From: Bacteroidia bacterium
Lineage (GTDB): Bacteria; Bacteroidota; Bacteroidia; Chitinophagales; Saprospiraceae
DNA length: 48,951 bases
Reading direction: 5' to 3'
Assembly: GCA_030430845.1 (NCBI GenBank)
Contig: JAUIKE010000047.1
Span: forward strand, 1 to 48,951
The notes beneath the pieces were generated by a model, which saw only the letters and a list, made by a program, of their open reading frames with translations, was not told the origin of the DNA and ran no database searches. The translations under genes and the position numbers were made by a program. Positions 26,113 to 34,868 of the stretch are shown here, in pieces (position 1 is the first letter of the stretch; each line of letters starts with the position of its first letter).

Positions 26113-26970
26113 TTAACTATGAGGGGCATTGAGGACGTCAGAAAATGATAAATCATGCCCTTCCGCTTCAATGAATGGGCGCCAGAAGTCCAAATCATAC
26201 CTCCACCAGGCATGACAGCCAAAGGGCAGTTGATTGTTGTTCAACTCAAAGGTTCTGGAAGGATACATCTCCATACCAAACAAGAGAGCTTCTTCAGGAC
26301 TGGGTACTTTAAACCAACCAAAATTCCTATTCGCATAATACCCCCAGAAAAGATCTTCATGCTTGGGGAAATCATTAAATAAATGGAAAGTATTATTCGA
26401 AACGGTTAAATTCTTAAGGATTCTGTAAAGCTTTTTGAGTGGATTAGATTCATTTGAATTCAAATGGTTTCTAATCACTTCTTTAGGTGATTTTATGTAT
26501 GAAAACCTGTTTAAAACCTTTAACGCACTTTGAACATTTCTTAAAGAAAACCCTCCATTGCCAACTCCTGAAAAAGGAGCACCTTCTTCTGCCTTACTCC
26601 AGCCTTCAAACCAGGGAGCTCCTACATAATCATAACCCTGCTTCATCCAATGGTCGAGATCATCTTTGAAAACAAAGGCATCGGGTTCGTAGTAAAGGAT
26701 GTACTGAAATTTTGAATATCGCTTGTACAGAAAGGGTTCAATCTTGAGTCGGTTGAAGTTTTTATAAGTGCTCTGCCATTTAGGGGCAATAAAATCAAAC
26801 TTTGCTGAATTCAGGAATTCATCGTAATCCTCAGTGTTTAACCCCTCCGGACAAATAAAAAAAATAGGATACTTCCCCAGTACTTTAATGCATTGGCGTA
26901 AGGATATCTTTTCGTACTGAGATAGCTTTTCTTTGTGGGAGATGATGAGTATAGCAGCTTTTCCTTTCAT
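26113..26970 (-). CDS. DUF5672-type putative glycosyltransferase
   Basis: A 285-residue protein. Visible blocks are AILIISHKEKLSQYEKISL, FDFIAPKWQSTYKNFNRLKI, YILYYEPDAFVFKDDLDHW, YDYVGAPWFEGW, GNGGFSLRNVQ and FGCHAWWRYD. The YEPDAFVF acidic motif, the GNGGFSLR loop and the late HAW are features of the DUF5672 family, which has a GT-A-like arrangement and is common in capsule loci. Function is inferred from fold features and from the neighbouring GT genes. It ends 1 bp after the stop of the next gene upstream. Confidence 0.75.
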   Translation of the reverse strand: MKGKAAILIISHKEKLSQYEKISLRQCIKVLGKYPIFFICPEGLNTEDYDEFLNSAKFDFIAPKWQSTYKNFNRLKIEPFLYKRYSKFQYILYYEPDAFVFKDDLDHWMKQGYDYVGAPWFEGWSKAEEGAPFSGVGNGGFSLRNVQSALKVLNRFSYIKSPKEVIRNHLNSNESNPLKKLYRILKNLTVSNNTFHLFNDFPKHEDLFWGYYANRNFGWFKVPSPEEALLFGMEMYPSRTFELNNNQLPFGCHAWWRYDLDFWRPFIEAEGHDLSFSDVLNAPHS

Positions 26971-26971
26971 T

Positions 26972-27970
26972 TTATTTAAAAATTGGGAAATAATTGAGGA
27001 TGGTTTTTAATGAAAGTGTTAAAGCTATACGTGGACTACACTGAAACAATAATTTTAGGAGTGCTATTTTCTTAAGTCGGGTTTTGAGCTTTGACTTTTC
27101 GTTTAACCTGGTCGAAAGAACTTTTTTCCACCAAAAACTTAAGATGGCTTTCTTTTTAGTCTCTGAAATATCCGGCAAAGAAAAAATGGTTTTACATATA
27201 TGAATTCCTTCGATCAAACGAAGGCTGCTTTTTTCTGCAGAAAAAGATACATTGTTTGGATGGCGTCTAAAAAAATTGAGCTTTTCATTCAAAAAATAAA
27301 AATCGCTCTTTTTAAGTATTTCAGCCCAGAATATCCAGTCACCACAATATCTCATATTAAGGATGTGGTCTATATTTTCTGGGACAAACTTTTTTCGAAA
27401 GACGACTGAACTGGCGTTATGAATGGAGTTGCGATAAGCCATTGATTCTAATAATTCTTCTTTACCGGCTCTCCTAAAAGTTTCTCTATAAATAGATTTA
27501 TCTAATATGGCCATTCCGTTTTCGTCCACAAATTCTGATCTACAGGATACGATTCCAAGTTTAGGGTCGCTCTCTAGAATAGCTATCATTTTTTCTAGAA
27601 ATCGAGGATCCGCCCAATCGTCACTTTCTGCTATCCAAATGTATTCTCCTTTGGCAAGCTGTATTCCTTTCAACCATTGTTTGAAAGGACTGCCGCTGTT
27701 TTTCTTATTAATTAGGAAGTGTGATACATGAGGGTGTTTTGAAAATTTTTCTAGTATTAGCTTGCTATTATCTGAACTGTTATCATCCATCAAAATGACT
27801 TCAAATTCCTTGTTAGATTGAATGAAAATACTTTCAAGTCTTTTCTCTAGGAATTTTTCATGGTTATAATTGGGGACGATTACAGTAGTTTTTGTATCAA
27901 TAGTGCTTTTTTTTGATTTAATGAATACTGCATGGTCGATTTGGAATAATGACGGTTTAAACTTCTCCAA
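26972..27970 (-). CDS. Family 2 glycosyltransferase
   Basis: A 332-residue GT-A enzyme: KTTVIVPNYNHEKFLEKRLE, VILMDDNSSDNSK, GSPFKQWLKGIQLAKGEYI and WIAESDDWADPRFLEKMI (metal motif), then YRNSIHNASSVVFRKKF and CGDWIFWAEILKK. The C-terminal part after about residue 250 is basic and amphipathic. It overlaps the upstream GT2 by 14 bp. Specificity unknown. Confidence 0.9.
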   Translation of the reverse strand: MEKFKPSLFQIDHAVFIKSKKSTIDTKTTVIVPNYNHEKFLEKRLESIFIQSNKEFEVILMDDNSSDNSKLILEKFSKHPHVSHFLINKKNSGSPFKQWLKGIQLAKGEYIWIAESDDWADPRFLEKMIAILESDPKLGIVSCRSEFVDENGMAILDKSIYRETFRRAGKEELLESMAYRNSIHNASSVVFRKKFVPENIDHILNMRYCGDWIFWAEILKKSDFYFLNEKLNFFRRHPNNVSFSAEKSSLRLIEGIHICKTIFSLPDISETKKKAILSFWWKKVLSTRLNEKSKLKTRLKKIALLKLLFQCSPRIALTLSLKTILNYFPIFK

Positions 27971-28703
27971 TTTTTATCTTAATAAATTCTTTAAATGTTT
28001 TTAGTTTTCGGTAAGTTGAGGATAAACTTCTTTTGTCATATTTGATAAATAAAAAATTTTTATCGTTAGAGAATTTTGAATCTCCAAAAGTTGAACTAAA
28101 ACCTCCATCTGCATAAGAGGCAATTATAAGATTAACGTATTGTGTAGCAACTTTAGGATCTCCGAAGCATCTTAAGTTAAAATCCCAATCTGCCCACGCT
28201 TTATATTTAGTACTAAATAAACCCATTTTATTGAAAAGGTTTTTTTTGAAAAAAATAGCCTGATGACAAATATTTTTCTGCTTTAATTTGTGAAAGTCAA
28301 AAGGGCCGTCGTAAATACCATTAAACCTTTCACTTATCACATTCCCATAAATAATATCTTTATCAGGGTTGTTTTTAATAGCTCCAGAAATCTGACTTAA
28401 TACATCATTTGAATAAAATGTATCATCAGCTCCGATAAAATAGAGCCATTTTCCCTTTGCTATTTTTATACCTTTGTTCATTGCATCATATATTCCTTTA
28501 TCTTTTTCTGAAATCAGAAAAAGGTTAAATTGATCAAGAGTATTATTAAAATCTTGAATGACTTGAATTGTTGAGTCTTGCGATGCTCCGTCTACAATGA
28601 TTATTTCAAAATCATTAAATGTTTGTTCTTTTATACTATTAAGTACATCCTGTATAGTTGATTCGGAGTTATATGTTGGCATGATAATACTAAACAAAGG
28701 CAT
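27957..28703 (-). CDS. Family 2 glycosyltransferase (WcaA type)
   Basis: A 248-residue GT-A enzyme: FSIIMPTYNSESTIQDVLN, IIIVDGASQDSTIQVI, SEKDKGIYDAMNKGIKIAKG, YFIGADDTFYSN and ICHQAIFFKKNLF. It belongs to the same branch as the GT2 at 4110-4862 (DAxNKGI, CHQA/AHPT block), but in far more AT-rich DNA. It overlaps the next gene downstream by 14 bp and follows the sulfotransferase-like gene with an 82-bp gap. Confidence 0.92.
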   Translation of the reverse strand: MPLFSIIMPTYNSESTIQDVLNSIKEQTFNDFEIIIVDGASQDSTIQVIQDFNNTLDQFNLFLISEKDKGIYDAMNKGIKIAKGKWLYFIGADDTFYSNDVLSQISGAIKNNPDKDIIYGNVISERFNGIYDGPFDFHKLKQKNICHQAIFFKKNLFNKMGLFSTKYKAWADWDFNLRCFGDPKVATQYVNLIIASYADGGFSSTFGDSKFSNDKNFLFIKYDKRSLSSTYRKLKTFKEFIKIKIGEV

Positions 28704-28785
28704 TTCTCAGGGTTTTCCGGCAATTTTGAGAGGTTCTCAAATGAAGAACGTATGTTGGATTTTAAAAAATAGACCTAATCCATTT

Positions 28786-29751
28786 TTATTTACTGAACAT
28801 TATTTGATTTAAATCAGCTTTAATCTCTTCATTCAAGATGTCTATTATTTCATTTTTTTTGATTTCTATTCTTATTTTTTTCTTGTCGTGAAGAATGCTG
28901 TTTATTGAACTATTTTCTTTTAAAGGGTTTATTTGGATCAAATTTCCTACTTTTTCAGCTTTTTTAATTAAGGAAAAATTGATGAGTTTTCTATGATAAT
29001 CGGTCGTTACCGGCTTATTTATTATTGTATTTGATGATTGAATGAGAGACCCCTCAAAAATGGGGTTAGATGGATGATAAATAGCGGCATTTCCAAACCC
29101 CATTTTTTGGGCAATCTTCTGTAGTTCAGACATATTTTCGAAACTTATTAGAAAGTTAGAATTTTTATTACTTTCCAAGAAATATTGCATTGCAACTTTG
29201 TTCATGACATACCAGTAAATTAAGTTTTTGAATATTGGATCTTCTTTATGGAGTTCAAATTTTTTTTTTGAAAATTTATTGTTTAATTGTTCAAATTTTT
29301 TTTGTATTTGAGACCAGTAAGATTTATAACATGATGGTGCATACCTCGAACCAATAGAATAGAAATCCCAATCTAGGGGCGTAACAGATTTTAATACACT
29401 ATAAGCATCTCGAAATATTATTATTGTAAAATCTGGATTTATAATTTGATTTATTGCAGAAATTCTTCCATTCCCTCGGATAAATTTAGAAACTGAGGCA
29501 ATAGAGGATGGGCAAAGATTTCCTAAGTATGATACATGTTTTTTGCTTAATTCCTTTGTAGAGCTTACAAATTGTGGTGTGTTTACATGGTGTTTTATTC
29601 CTTCTTGAGATAATACTCCATTCCTGTTTTTCCATAAATATGGTTCATAGTTTAAATGAACTTCACCATATTTTTCGGCCATTAAAAAAGCTATATAGAG
29701 TTGAACAGCTTTAGTCCCAGAACGACCAACTCCAAATATATTTACCCTCAT
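28786..29751 (-). CDS. Sulfotransferase-like protein
   Basis: A 321-residue, very AT-rich gene. The N-terminus MRVNIFGVGRSGTKAVQLYI carries a P-loop-like 5'-phosphosulfate motif (GRSGTKAV, residues 9-16). TIIIFRDAYSVLKSV (109-123) fits the 3'-phosphate-binding motif with R114 and S122. The C-terminal third is lysine- and asparagine-rich and not recognisable. I call it sulfotransferase-like at fold level; the acceptor is unknown. It abuts the wzt stop codon, so it belongs to the exporter transcript. Confidence 0.65.
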   Translation of the reverse strand: MRVNIFGVGRSGTKAVQLYIAFLMAEKYGEVHLNYEPYLWKNRNGVLSQEGIKHHVNTPQFVSSTKELSKKHVSYLGNLCPSSIASVSKFIRGNGRISAINQIINPDFTIIIFRDAYSVLKSVTPLDWDFYSIGSRYAPSCYKSYWSQIQKKFEQLNNKFSKKKFELHKEDPIFKNLIYWYVMNKVAMQYFLESNKNSNFLISFENMSELQKIAQKMGFGNAAIYHPSNPIFEGSLIQSSNTIINKPVTTDYHRKLINFSLIKKAEKVGNLIQINPLKENSSINSILHDKKKIRIEIKKNEIIDILNEEIKADLNQIMFSK

Positions 29752-30996
29752 CTAAGAAATTTTTTTCCAATTGTGAGGAGCCATAATAAAACCATCTTCT
29801 CCAATTCTTAGTCTTTTTGACCCCTTATAAATATTTGAATAGTGAACAGTAAAAGGAAATGCATTATCGATTCTTAGAATTCTTTTTATGTTTGGAGATG
29901 TCACCTCTAATCCAATATAGTAGTCACCCTCAATTAGATTTAATTGTTTTATATCTAATTGAAAAGTGCATTCTCCTTTCATTGGAAAATTTTTTGTACT
30001 CCAAATAGGAGAGGTAGAAGTTTTAAAAATTAATACTTCATCGGTAGAGTAAATTTTACAAACTATTGCAATCCTTTCATGGAGTACTTTACTGAAAAAA
30101 GTAAAATGAAATACTTTATCGAAGTAACCGATTTTTTTAATCAGTATTGTTTCAGAATATATTTGGTACGATTTTTTTTTCAGATATGGTTTTTCATTTA
30201 AAGATCCTTTTGAAAGGTACCTATTGACTATGAATTCGGTTGGTCCATGTTCTTTAATAACACCATTATCTAATAGAATACTTTTTGAACACAACTTCTT
30301 AACACTTGCCATATTATGGCTAACGAATAATACTGTTCTTCCTCCTTCTTTACTTACCTCCTTCATCTTTCCAACAGCCTTTCTTTGAAACTCTGCGTCC
30401 CCAACAGCCAATACCTCATCCACAATTAATATTTCCGGCTCCAAGTGAGCCGCTACCGCAAACCCAAGTCGAACGGTCATTCCCGAAGAATACCTTTTGA
30501 CGGGGGTGTCTAGATATCGCTCTACGCCTGCAAAGGCTACAATTTCGTCCAATTTACTGGACACTTCTGCCTTAGACATTCCTAAAATAGTACCATTCAG
30601 ATAAATATTTTCTCTACCAGTTAGTTCCGGATGAAAACCAGTTCCCACTTCTAAAAGAGAAGCAATTCGTCCCTTAGCTTTGATACTCCCAGTAGTCGGA
30701 GCCGTTACTTTACTGAGCAGTTTCAGAAGGGTACTTTTCCCTGCTCCATTTTTTCCTATTATACCCAATACTTCCCCTTCTTTCACTTCAAAATTGATAT
30801 CCTGCAACGCCCACACATATTCACTATTACCTCTCGAGGCTCGGTCGTTGGTTTCGCCGATTTTCAGATAGGGATCTTCTTTTCCTCTAACCAAATGCCA
30901 CCATCTGTTGATATCGTGAGAAAGGGTGCCGGTGCCGACGAGGCCGAGGCGGTATTGTTTGGAGAGGTTTTCTACTTTTATAACGGTTTTTGACAT
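29752..30996 (-). CDS. wzt: Polysaccharide ABC exporter, ATP-binding subunit with C-terminal carbohydrate-binding-like domain
   Basis: Energises export of lipid-linked polysaccharide across the inner membrane with Wzm. Start at 30996 (MSKTVIKVENLSKQYRLG) is preferred over 31044. The ATPase domain has Walker A GKNGAGKS (81-88), signature YSSGM (169-173), Walker B ILIVDE (189-194) and the switch histidine in FVSHNM. After about residue 250 comes a further 160-residue beta-rich domain resembling the Wzt C-terminal domain that recognises the modified end of O-polysaccharides. The domain's AT-rich composition differs from the ATPase half, suggesting domain exchange matching the local polymer. Confidence 0.92.
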   Translation of the reverse strand: MSKTVIKVENLSKQYRLGLVGTGTLSHDINRWWHLVRGKEDPYLKIGETNDRASRGNSEYVWALQDINFEVKEGEVLGIIGKNGAGKSTLLKLLSKVTAPTTGSIKAKGRIASLLEVGTGFHPELTGRENIYLNGTILGMSKAEVSSKLDEIVAFAGVERYLDTPVKRYSSGMTVRLGFAVAAHLEPEILIVDEVLAVGDAEFQRKAVGKMKEVSKEGGRTVLFVSHNMASVKKLCSKSILLDNGVIKEHGPTEFIVNRYLSKGSLNEKPYLKKKSYQIYSETILIKKIGYFDKVFHFTFFSKVLHERIAIVCKIYSTDEVLIFKTSTSPIWSTKNFPMKGECTFQLDIKQLNLIEGDYYIGLEVTSPNIKRILRIDNAFPFTVHYSNIYKGSKRLRIGEDGFIMAPHNWKKIS

Positions 30997-31049
30997 ATTC
31001 TTTTCTTCAACGCGGAGGCGCAAAGCAACGCCAGGCGAATTCATTAAAA

Positions 31050-31916
31050 TTAGACGGTATCCATGAAGTTTTTCTCTGTACGATTAAAAATTACGATGCC
31101 TGCAAGCATTAAGGCCACCATAAAGCAAAAGCTATAGGCCAGATGCCCCCAAGAGAAGGTGCCCTGTCCCAGGAATCCATATTTAAAGGTTTCAATGACG
31201 GAAGTCATAGGGTTAAGTGCTGCCACCCACTGGTATTGCTCCGGGATCTGACTTAATGGGTAGATCACGGGGGTGGCGTACATAGCTAACTGAACACCAA
31301 ACTGGAGTAGGAATATTAAGTCTCGATATTTGGTCGTCATAGAGGTGATAACCAGACCAAATCCCAGTCCCAAACCTGCCAGCAAAACCACGAGTAATGG
31401 GAAAAGAAGGGCGTAAGCGTTCACTTGTGCTGTAGAACTTACAAACTCAAAATATATATAGAATCCTGCAAATAGTAGGAGTTGTATGGCGTATTTGATC
31501 ATGTTAGAAATGACAATACTTAAAGGCGTAACCAGGCGAGGAAAATAGACCTTTCCAAAAATCCCCTGGTTGCTTCTAAAAGTGCCGGATACACTTTTCA
31601 GGCAGGAGGCAAAATAATTCCAGTTGGTAATACCGGCCAGATAAAATAGCATGGGGGGAATACCATCGGTGGAGATCTTGGCTATCCGGCTGAAGACGAC
31701 GGTGAACATCAGCGTGGTTAGAATGGGTTGAACCAGGTACCAGAGGGGCCCTAGTACGGTCTGCTTATACATGGCTACAAAGTCCCTTCGAACAAAGAGT
31801 AGTAGCAAGTCCCGATATTGCCAGACTTCTTTGAAGTTGAGCTCAAAGAGGGATTTCCTGGGGGTGATGATGGTGTCCCATTGTTCGACGGTGGTGTTGT
31901 CGGGTAGTTTGTTCAT
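31050..31916 (-). CDS. wzm: Polysaccharide ABC exporter, permease subunit
   Basis: Inner-membrane channel partner of Wzt. The 288-residue protein is the usual length, with about six membrane segments. It has a cytoplasmic N-terminal helix with LLLLFVRRDFVAMYKQTVLGPLWY, typical of ABC-2 polysaccharide permeases, plus GLGLGFGLVITSMTTKYRDL and YATPVIYPLSQIPEQYQWV, and ALNPMTSVIETFKYGFLG. It is 53 bp upstream of wzt and in the same operon. Confidence 0.94.
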   Translation of the reverse strand: MNKLPDNTTVEQWDTIITPRKSLFELNFKEVWQYRDLLLLFVRRDFVAMYKQTVLGPLWYLVQPILTTLMFTVVFSRIAKISTDGIPPMLFYLAGITNWNYFASCLKSVSGTFRSNQGIFGKVYFPRLVTPLSIVISNMIKYAIQLLLFAGFYIYFEFVSSTAQVNAYALLFPLLVVLLAGLGLGFGLVITSMTTKYRDLIFLLQFGVQLAMYATPVIYPLSQIPEQYQWVAALNPMTSVIETFKYGFLGQGTFSWGHLAYSFCFMVALMLAGIVIFNRTEKNFMDTV

Positions 31917-32015
31917 TTTTTAGCTTAGCATTTTTTTGACACAGACTTCAACTGACTTTTACGGATATTTACTGTCGGACCTTACCAAATTAATGACCTG
32001 TCTTTTATTACAGTT

Positions 32016-32978
32016 TCATTTAAACGGATGCGCTGCCAGAGGCAATTTAGCCAGCGGATGATAGTTGTCGGTCAGGCCGATGGGCTGGGTTTTACGGATG
32101 TCGTGTACAATTTGGATGGCTTTTTGGGCTTCGCGCAGGCGAAAGCCGCCGCCGTTGAGCACATCTTCATAGGAGCGGGTGTGGAGTTCATTGAAGCCCC
32201 CGCTGAACTCGAATTCTTGTCCTTCGATCAGCAGAGAGCGGTAGGTGCGGGCACCGCTTTCTTTGATGTGCTCGGGGATGACATCGTAATTGATGCTCAG
32301 GAACCATCGTACGCGAGCGCGTTCCAATTCGAGATAGCCGGCCGCGCGGTCGTGTGTGTGCAGGTGTACGACATTCTCTTTAAGATCGCCGAAGATCCAC
32401 ATCAACATATCGAAAAAGTGTACACCTATGTTGGTGGCGATACCGCCTGACTTACTGATGTCTCCCTTCCAGGAGGTGTAGTACCAGTGGCCGCGGGAGG
32501 TCAGGTAGGTCAGATCCACATCGTAAACTTTATCTTTGGGGCCTTCGTCTACTTGTTTATTCAATTCGATCACGCTGGGGTGGAGGCGGAGTTGCAGGAT
32601 GTTGAAAATTTTTCCGCCGGTTTCGTTTTCGATCTCTTCCAGAGCATCGATGTTCCAGGGATTCAGTACGAGGGGTTTTTCGCAGATGACGTCGGCGCCG
32701 ACACGCAGGCCGAAGCGGATGTGAGCGTCATGCAGGTAATTAGGCGAACAAACGCTCAGATAATCCAGTTGTTTTCCTTTCCGTCTGAGTTTTTCGATAT
32801 GGCGGTCAAAACGTTCGTATTCAACAAAAAAATCTGTATTGGGAAAGTAGCTGTCGATAATGCCCACCGAATCGAAAGGATCCAGCGCAGCGATCAGTTG
32901 ATTGCCGGTATCTTTAATCGCTTTCATATGCCGGGGAGCTATATAGCCGGCGGCCCCGATCAGTGCGAAGTTTTTCAT
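32016..32978 (-). CDS. wbpB: Gfo/Idh/MocA-family UDP-sugar 3-oxidoreductase (WbpB/WlbA-like)
   Basis: Probably oxidises C3 of UDP-GlcNAcA using NAD, making the 3-keto sugar for WbpE-type transamination. The 320-residue protein has the Rossmann start FALIGAAGYIAPRHMKAIKD, VCSPNYLHDAHIRFGLRVG, DVICEKPLVLNPWN (the EKP catalytic Lys) and GGIATNIGVHFFDMLMWIFG with the conserved His. These match the WlbA/WbpB subfamily closely. It is coupled to the acetyltransferase gene upstream (TAATG overlap at 32976-32980). Confidence 0.88.
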   Translation of the reverse strand: MKNFALIGAAGYIAPRHMKAIKDTGNQLIAALDPFDSVGIIDSYFPNTDFFVEYERFDRHIEKLRRKGKQLDYLSVCSPNYLHDAHIRFGLRVGADVICEKPLVLNPWNIDALEEIENETGGKIFNILQLRLHPSVIELNKQVDEGPKDKVYDVDLTYLTSRGHWYYTSWKGDISKSGGIATNIGVHFFDMLMWIFGDLKENVVHLHTHDRAAGYLELERARVRWFLSINYDVIPEHIKESGARTYRSLLIEGQEFEFSGGFNELHTRSYEDVLNGGGFRLREAQKAIQIVHDIRKTQPIGLTDNYHPLAKLPLAAHPFK

Positions 32979-33553
32979 TACCTGGATTTAGTAACAATAT
33001 TATTTTTGAGGTAATAGGTTGCTCCGGAGGCCAGGCAGGGAGCTTTTCCCTCCCGGTCGAAATTCAGGCGATGGCCGTGCTCACTCATCCAGCCAATCTG
33101 CTTGGCCGGATTACCGACCATCAGGGCATAATCGGGCACGTCTTTTACGATCACCGCTCCTGCACCAATAAAGGCATAGCGGCCAATGGAGTTGCCGCAT
33201 ACGATGGTGGCATTAGCGCCAATGCTCGCCCCTTTTTTGACAATCGTTTTCTGGTACTGATTCTTTCGGTTCACGCCTGCCCGGGGGTTGATCACGTTGG
33301 TGAATACCATGGAAGGGCCGAGGAAGACTTCATCTTCGCAGATCACGCCCTCATACAGCGAAACGTTGTTCTGAACTTTCACCCCATTGCCAATGAGGAC
33401 GTTGTTGGCTACGAATACATTTTGACCCAGGCTACAGTCTTCGCCAATGACGGCCTTCGGCATGATGTGGCAGAAGTGCCAAACTTTGGTATTATTGCCG
33501 ATCTGTGCTCCGTTGTCTACTACAGCAGTCTCGTGTATATAAAAATCAGCCAT
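32978..33553 (-). CDS. wbpD: UDP-3-amino-sugar N-acetyltransferase (WbpD/WlbB-like)
   Basis: Left-handed beta-helix acetyltransferase of 191 residues that would acetylate the 3-amino group of UDP-GlcNAc3NA. The hexapeptide pattern runs from [16 protein letters not shown] through [20 protein letters not shown] and [20 protein letters not shown] to [20 protein letters not shown], with [16 protein letters not shown] as in WbpD. It is adjacent and coupled to the WbpB-like gene. The WbpE and dehydrogenase genes are about 10 kb upstream on the same strand. Confidence 0.9.
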   Translation of the reverse strand: MADFYIHETAVVDNGAQIGNNTKVWHFCHIMPKAVIGEDCSLGQNVFVANNVLIGNGVKVQNNVSLYEGVICEDEVFLGPSMVFTNVINPRAGVNRKNQYQKTIVKKGASIGANATIVCGNSIGRYAFIGAGAVIVKDVPDYALMVGNPAKQIGWMSEHGHRLNFDREGKAPCLASGATYYLKNNIVTKSR

Positions 33554-33602
33554 ATATTAAAGTTTCACCTAATATTTTGCTATTTAATATACTACCAAAA
33601 TT

Positions 33603-34754
33603 TTATTTAATATCAAGCTTTCCTTCATTGGATAATATTTCTCTGAGCTGTTTGAGATGAGCAGGTGTACAATAAAAATCCTGTTCCTCATTAAATTGGG
33701 TATATTCAATAACGTGATGTTTTATGTTAAGGGCATTGGATATCTGGAAAAAATAAAAGGCATCCCTTTTGGGTCTTTCCTTTGGAAAAAACTCGATAAT
33801 AGTAGCTGAAGGCTTCGAAAAAATAATGTTGGTTAGCCCCGCTCCGTGCGTTCCAATAATGATATTCGCATTCTGAAATAATTCAACCTGATCTTTAAAG
33901 TCTAATTTTTCAAGAATGACAAGTTTAAGGTTAAATTCTGTAAGTTGTTGTAGAATTTCCTTCTCATTTAGGATTTTGCGTTGATGGGCTAAATTCCTTG
34001 AAAGGAGAATGTTTTCTCCTCTTTTCTGTGTTTTTTTTGCTTTTCCCTGAGCAATAGAATTAATCTTGATCAAATTTTTAGGGGAATATACATTGTGCAT
34101 CTTGGTTTTTTCTGATCGCATGAAGGGAAAAGAAAGTATAAGGCATTCTTTTGTTTTATATCTCTTTTTATTGGCTATTACCAATTGATTGGGGTTGATA
34201 TCGAATAAATAAGATAGACTTTGAGGAATAAAATCTGGTGGATTAGGTCCAATGAAGTATTTAAAGTTTTGGATTTCACTTTTTGTCATATCAACTAATC
34301 TTCCAAGACTTTCCAATATCCAGTGGAAGTAATTTTTTTCCAAGTGATTTGATAAAGGGACTACTTTATCTAAAGATTGATAAGGGATAAAAGACCTAAA
34401 ATAGATCAGGTGATTGGAATATAGTTTATTCAGATAGTGCCTTTGAAAGATAGTACATTCGAGAATAACTTTTTTATTTTCATTTACCACGATTCCTCTT
34501 CCGATTATTTCGCATTTTTTAAAGGTTTGTTTAAAAGCGGGAGGCAAAGTAAAGGCCTCAAAATCTAGCCAGGATGGCTGCTCACCATAATAGTAATAGT
34601 TTGACTGGGTTCGAATATCTACCTCTTCACTCTCAGAAGTAGAATAGATTTTATTCTTTTTAGCACCACTTCTGAGGTCTTGAACCTTTATTCTGTGGTC
34701 AAAGAGAGTTGAAAATCGGTTGATTTTATAGCGAAAATATTGATTGATATTCAC
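33603..34754 (-). CDS. GT61-family glycosyltransferase (DUF563)
   Basis: A 383-residue protein of the GT61/DUF563 type. It has KVVPLSNHLEKNYFHWILES with the conserved N-Y-x-HW, RGENILLSRNLAHQRKILNE (the R-x-x-x-R binding segment), then ANIIIGTHGAGLTNIIFSKP and TIIEFFPKERP. No membrane segment is visible. It follows wzc with a 114-bp gap and is the first AT-rich gene after the regulatory and export block. Confidence 0.85.
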   Translation of the reverse strand: MNINQYFRYKINRFSTLFDHRIKVQDLRSGAKKNKIYSTSESEEVDIRTQSNYYYYGEQPSWLDFEAFTLPPAFKQTFKKCEIIGRGIVVNENKKVILECTIFQRHYLNKLYSNHLIYFRSFIPYQSLDKVVPLSNHLEKNYFHWILESLGRLVDMTKSEIQNFKYFIGPNPPDFIPQSLSYLFDINPNQLVIANKKRYKTKECLILSFPFMRSEKTKMHNVYSPKNLIKINSIAQGKAKKTQKRGENILLSRNLAHQRKILNEKEILQQLTEFNLKLVILEKLDFKDQVELFQNANIIIGTHGAGLTNIIFSKPSATIIEFFPKERPKRDAFYFFQISNALNIKHHVIEYTQFNEEQDFYCTPAHLKQLREILSNEGKLDIK

Positions 34755-34868
34755 CAGTTTTTATCTAAGTGTGCTTGCTATTAACAAAAGTCAAATGTAT
34801 AAAAGCAAGCTGTGTTTTTGGGTCAAAAATCTTGTTAGCCAGAAATGATTAATTCATTGAATTATGAA

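Noticed and set aside
32963..33610. 215-codon plus-strand frame
   Set aside because: Antisense to the hexapeptide acetyltransferase.
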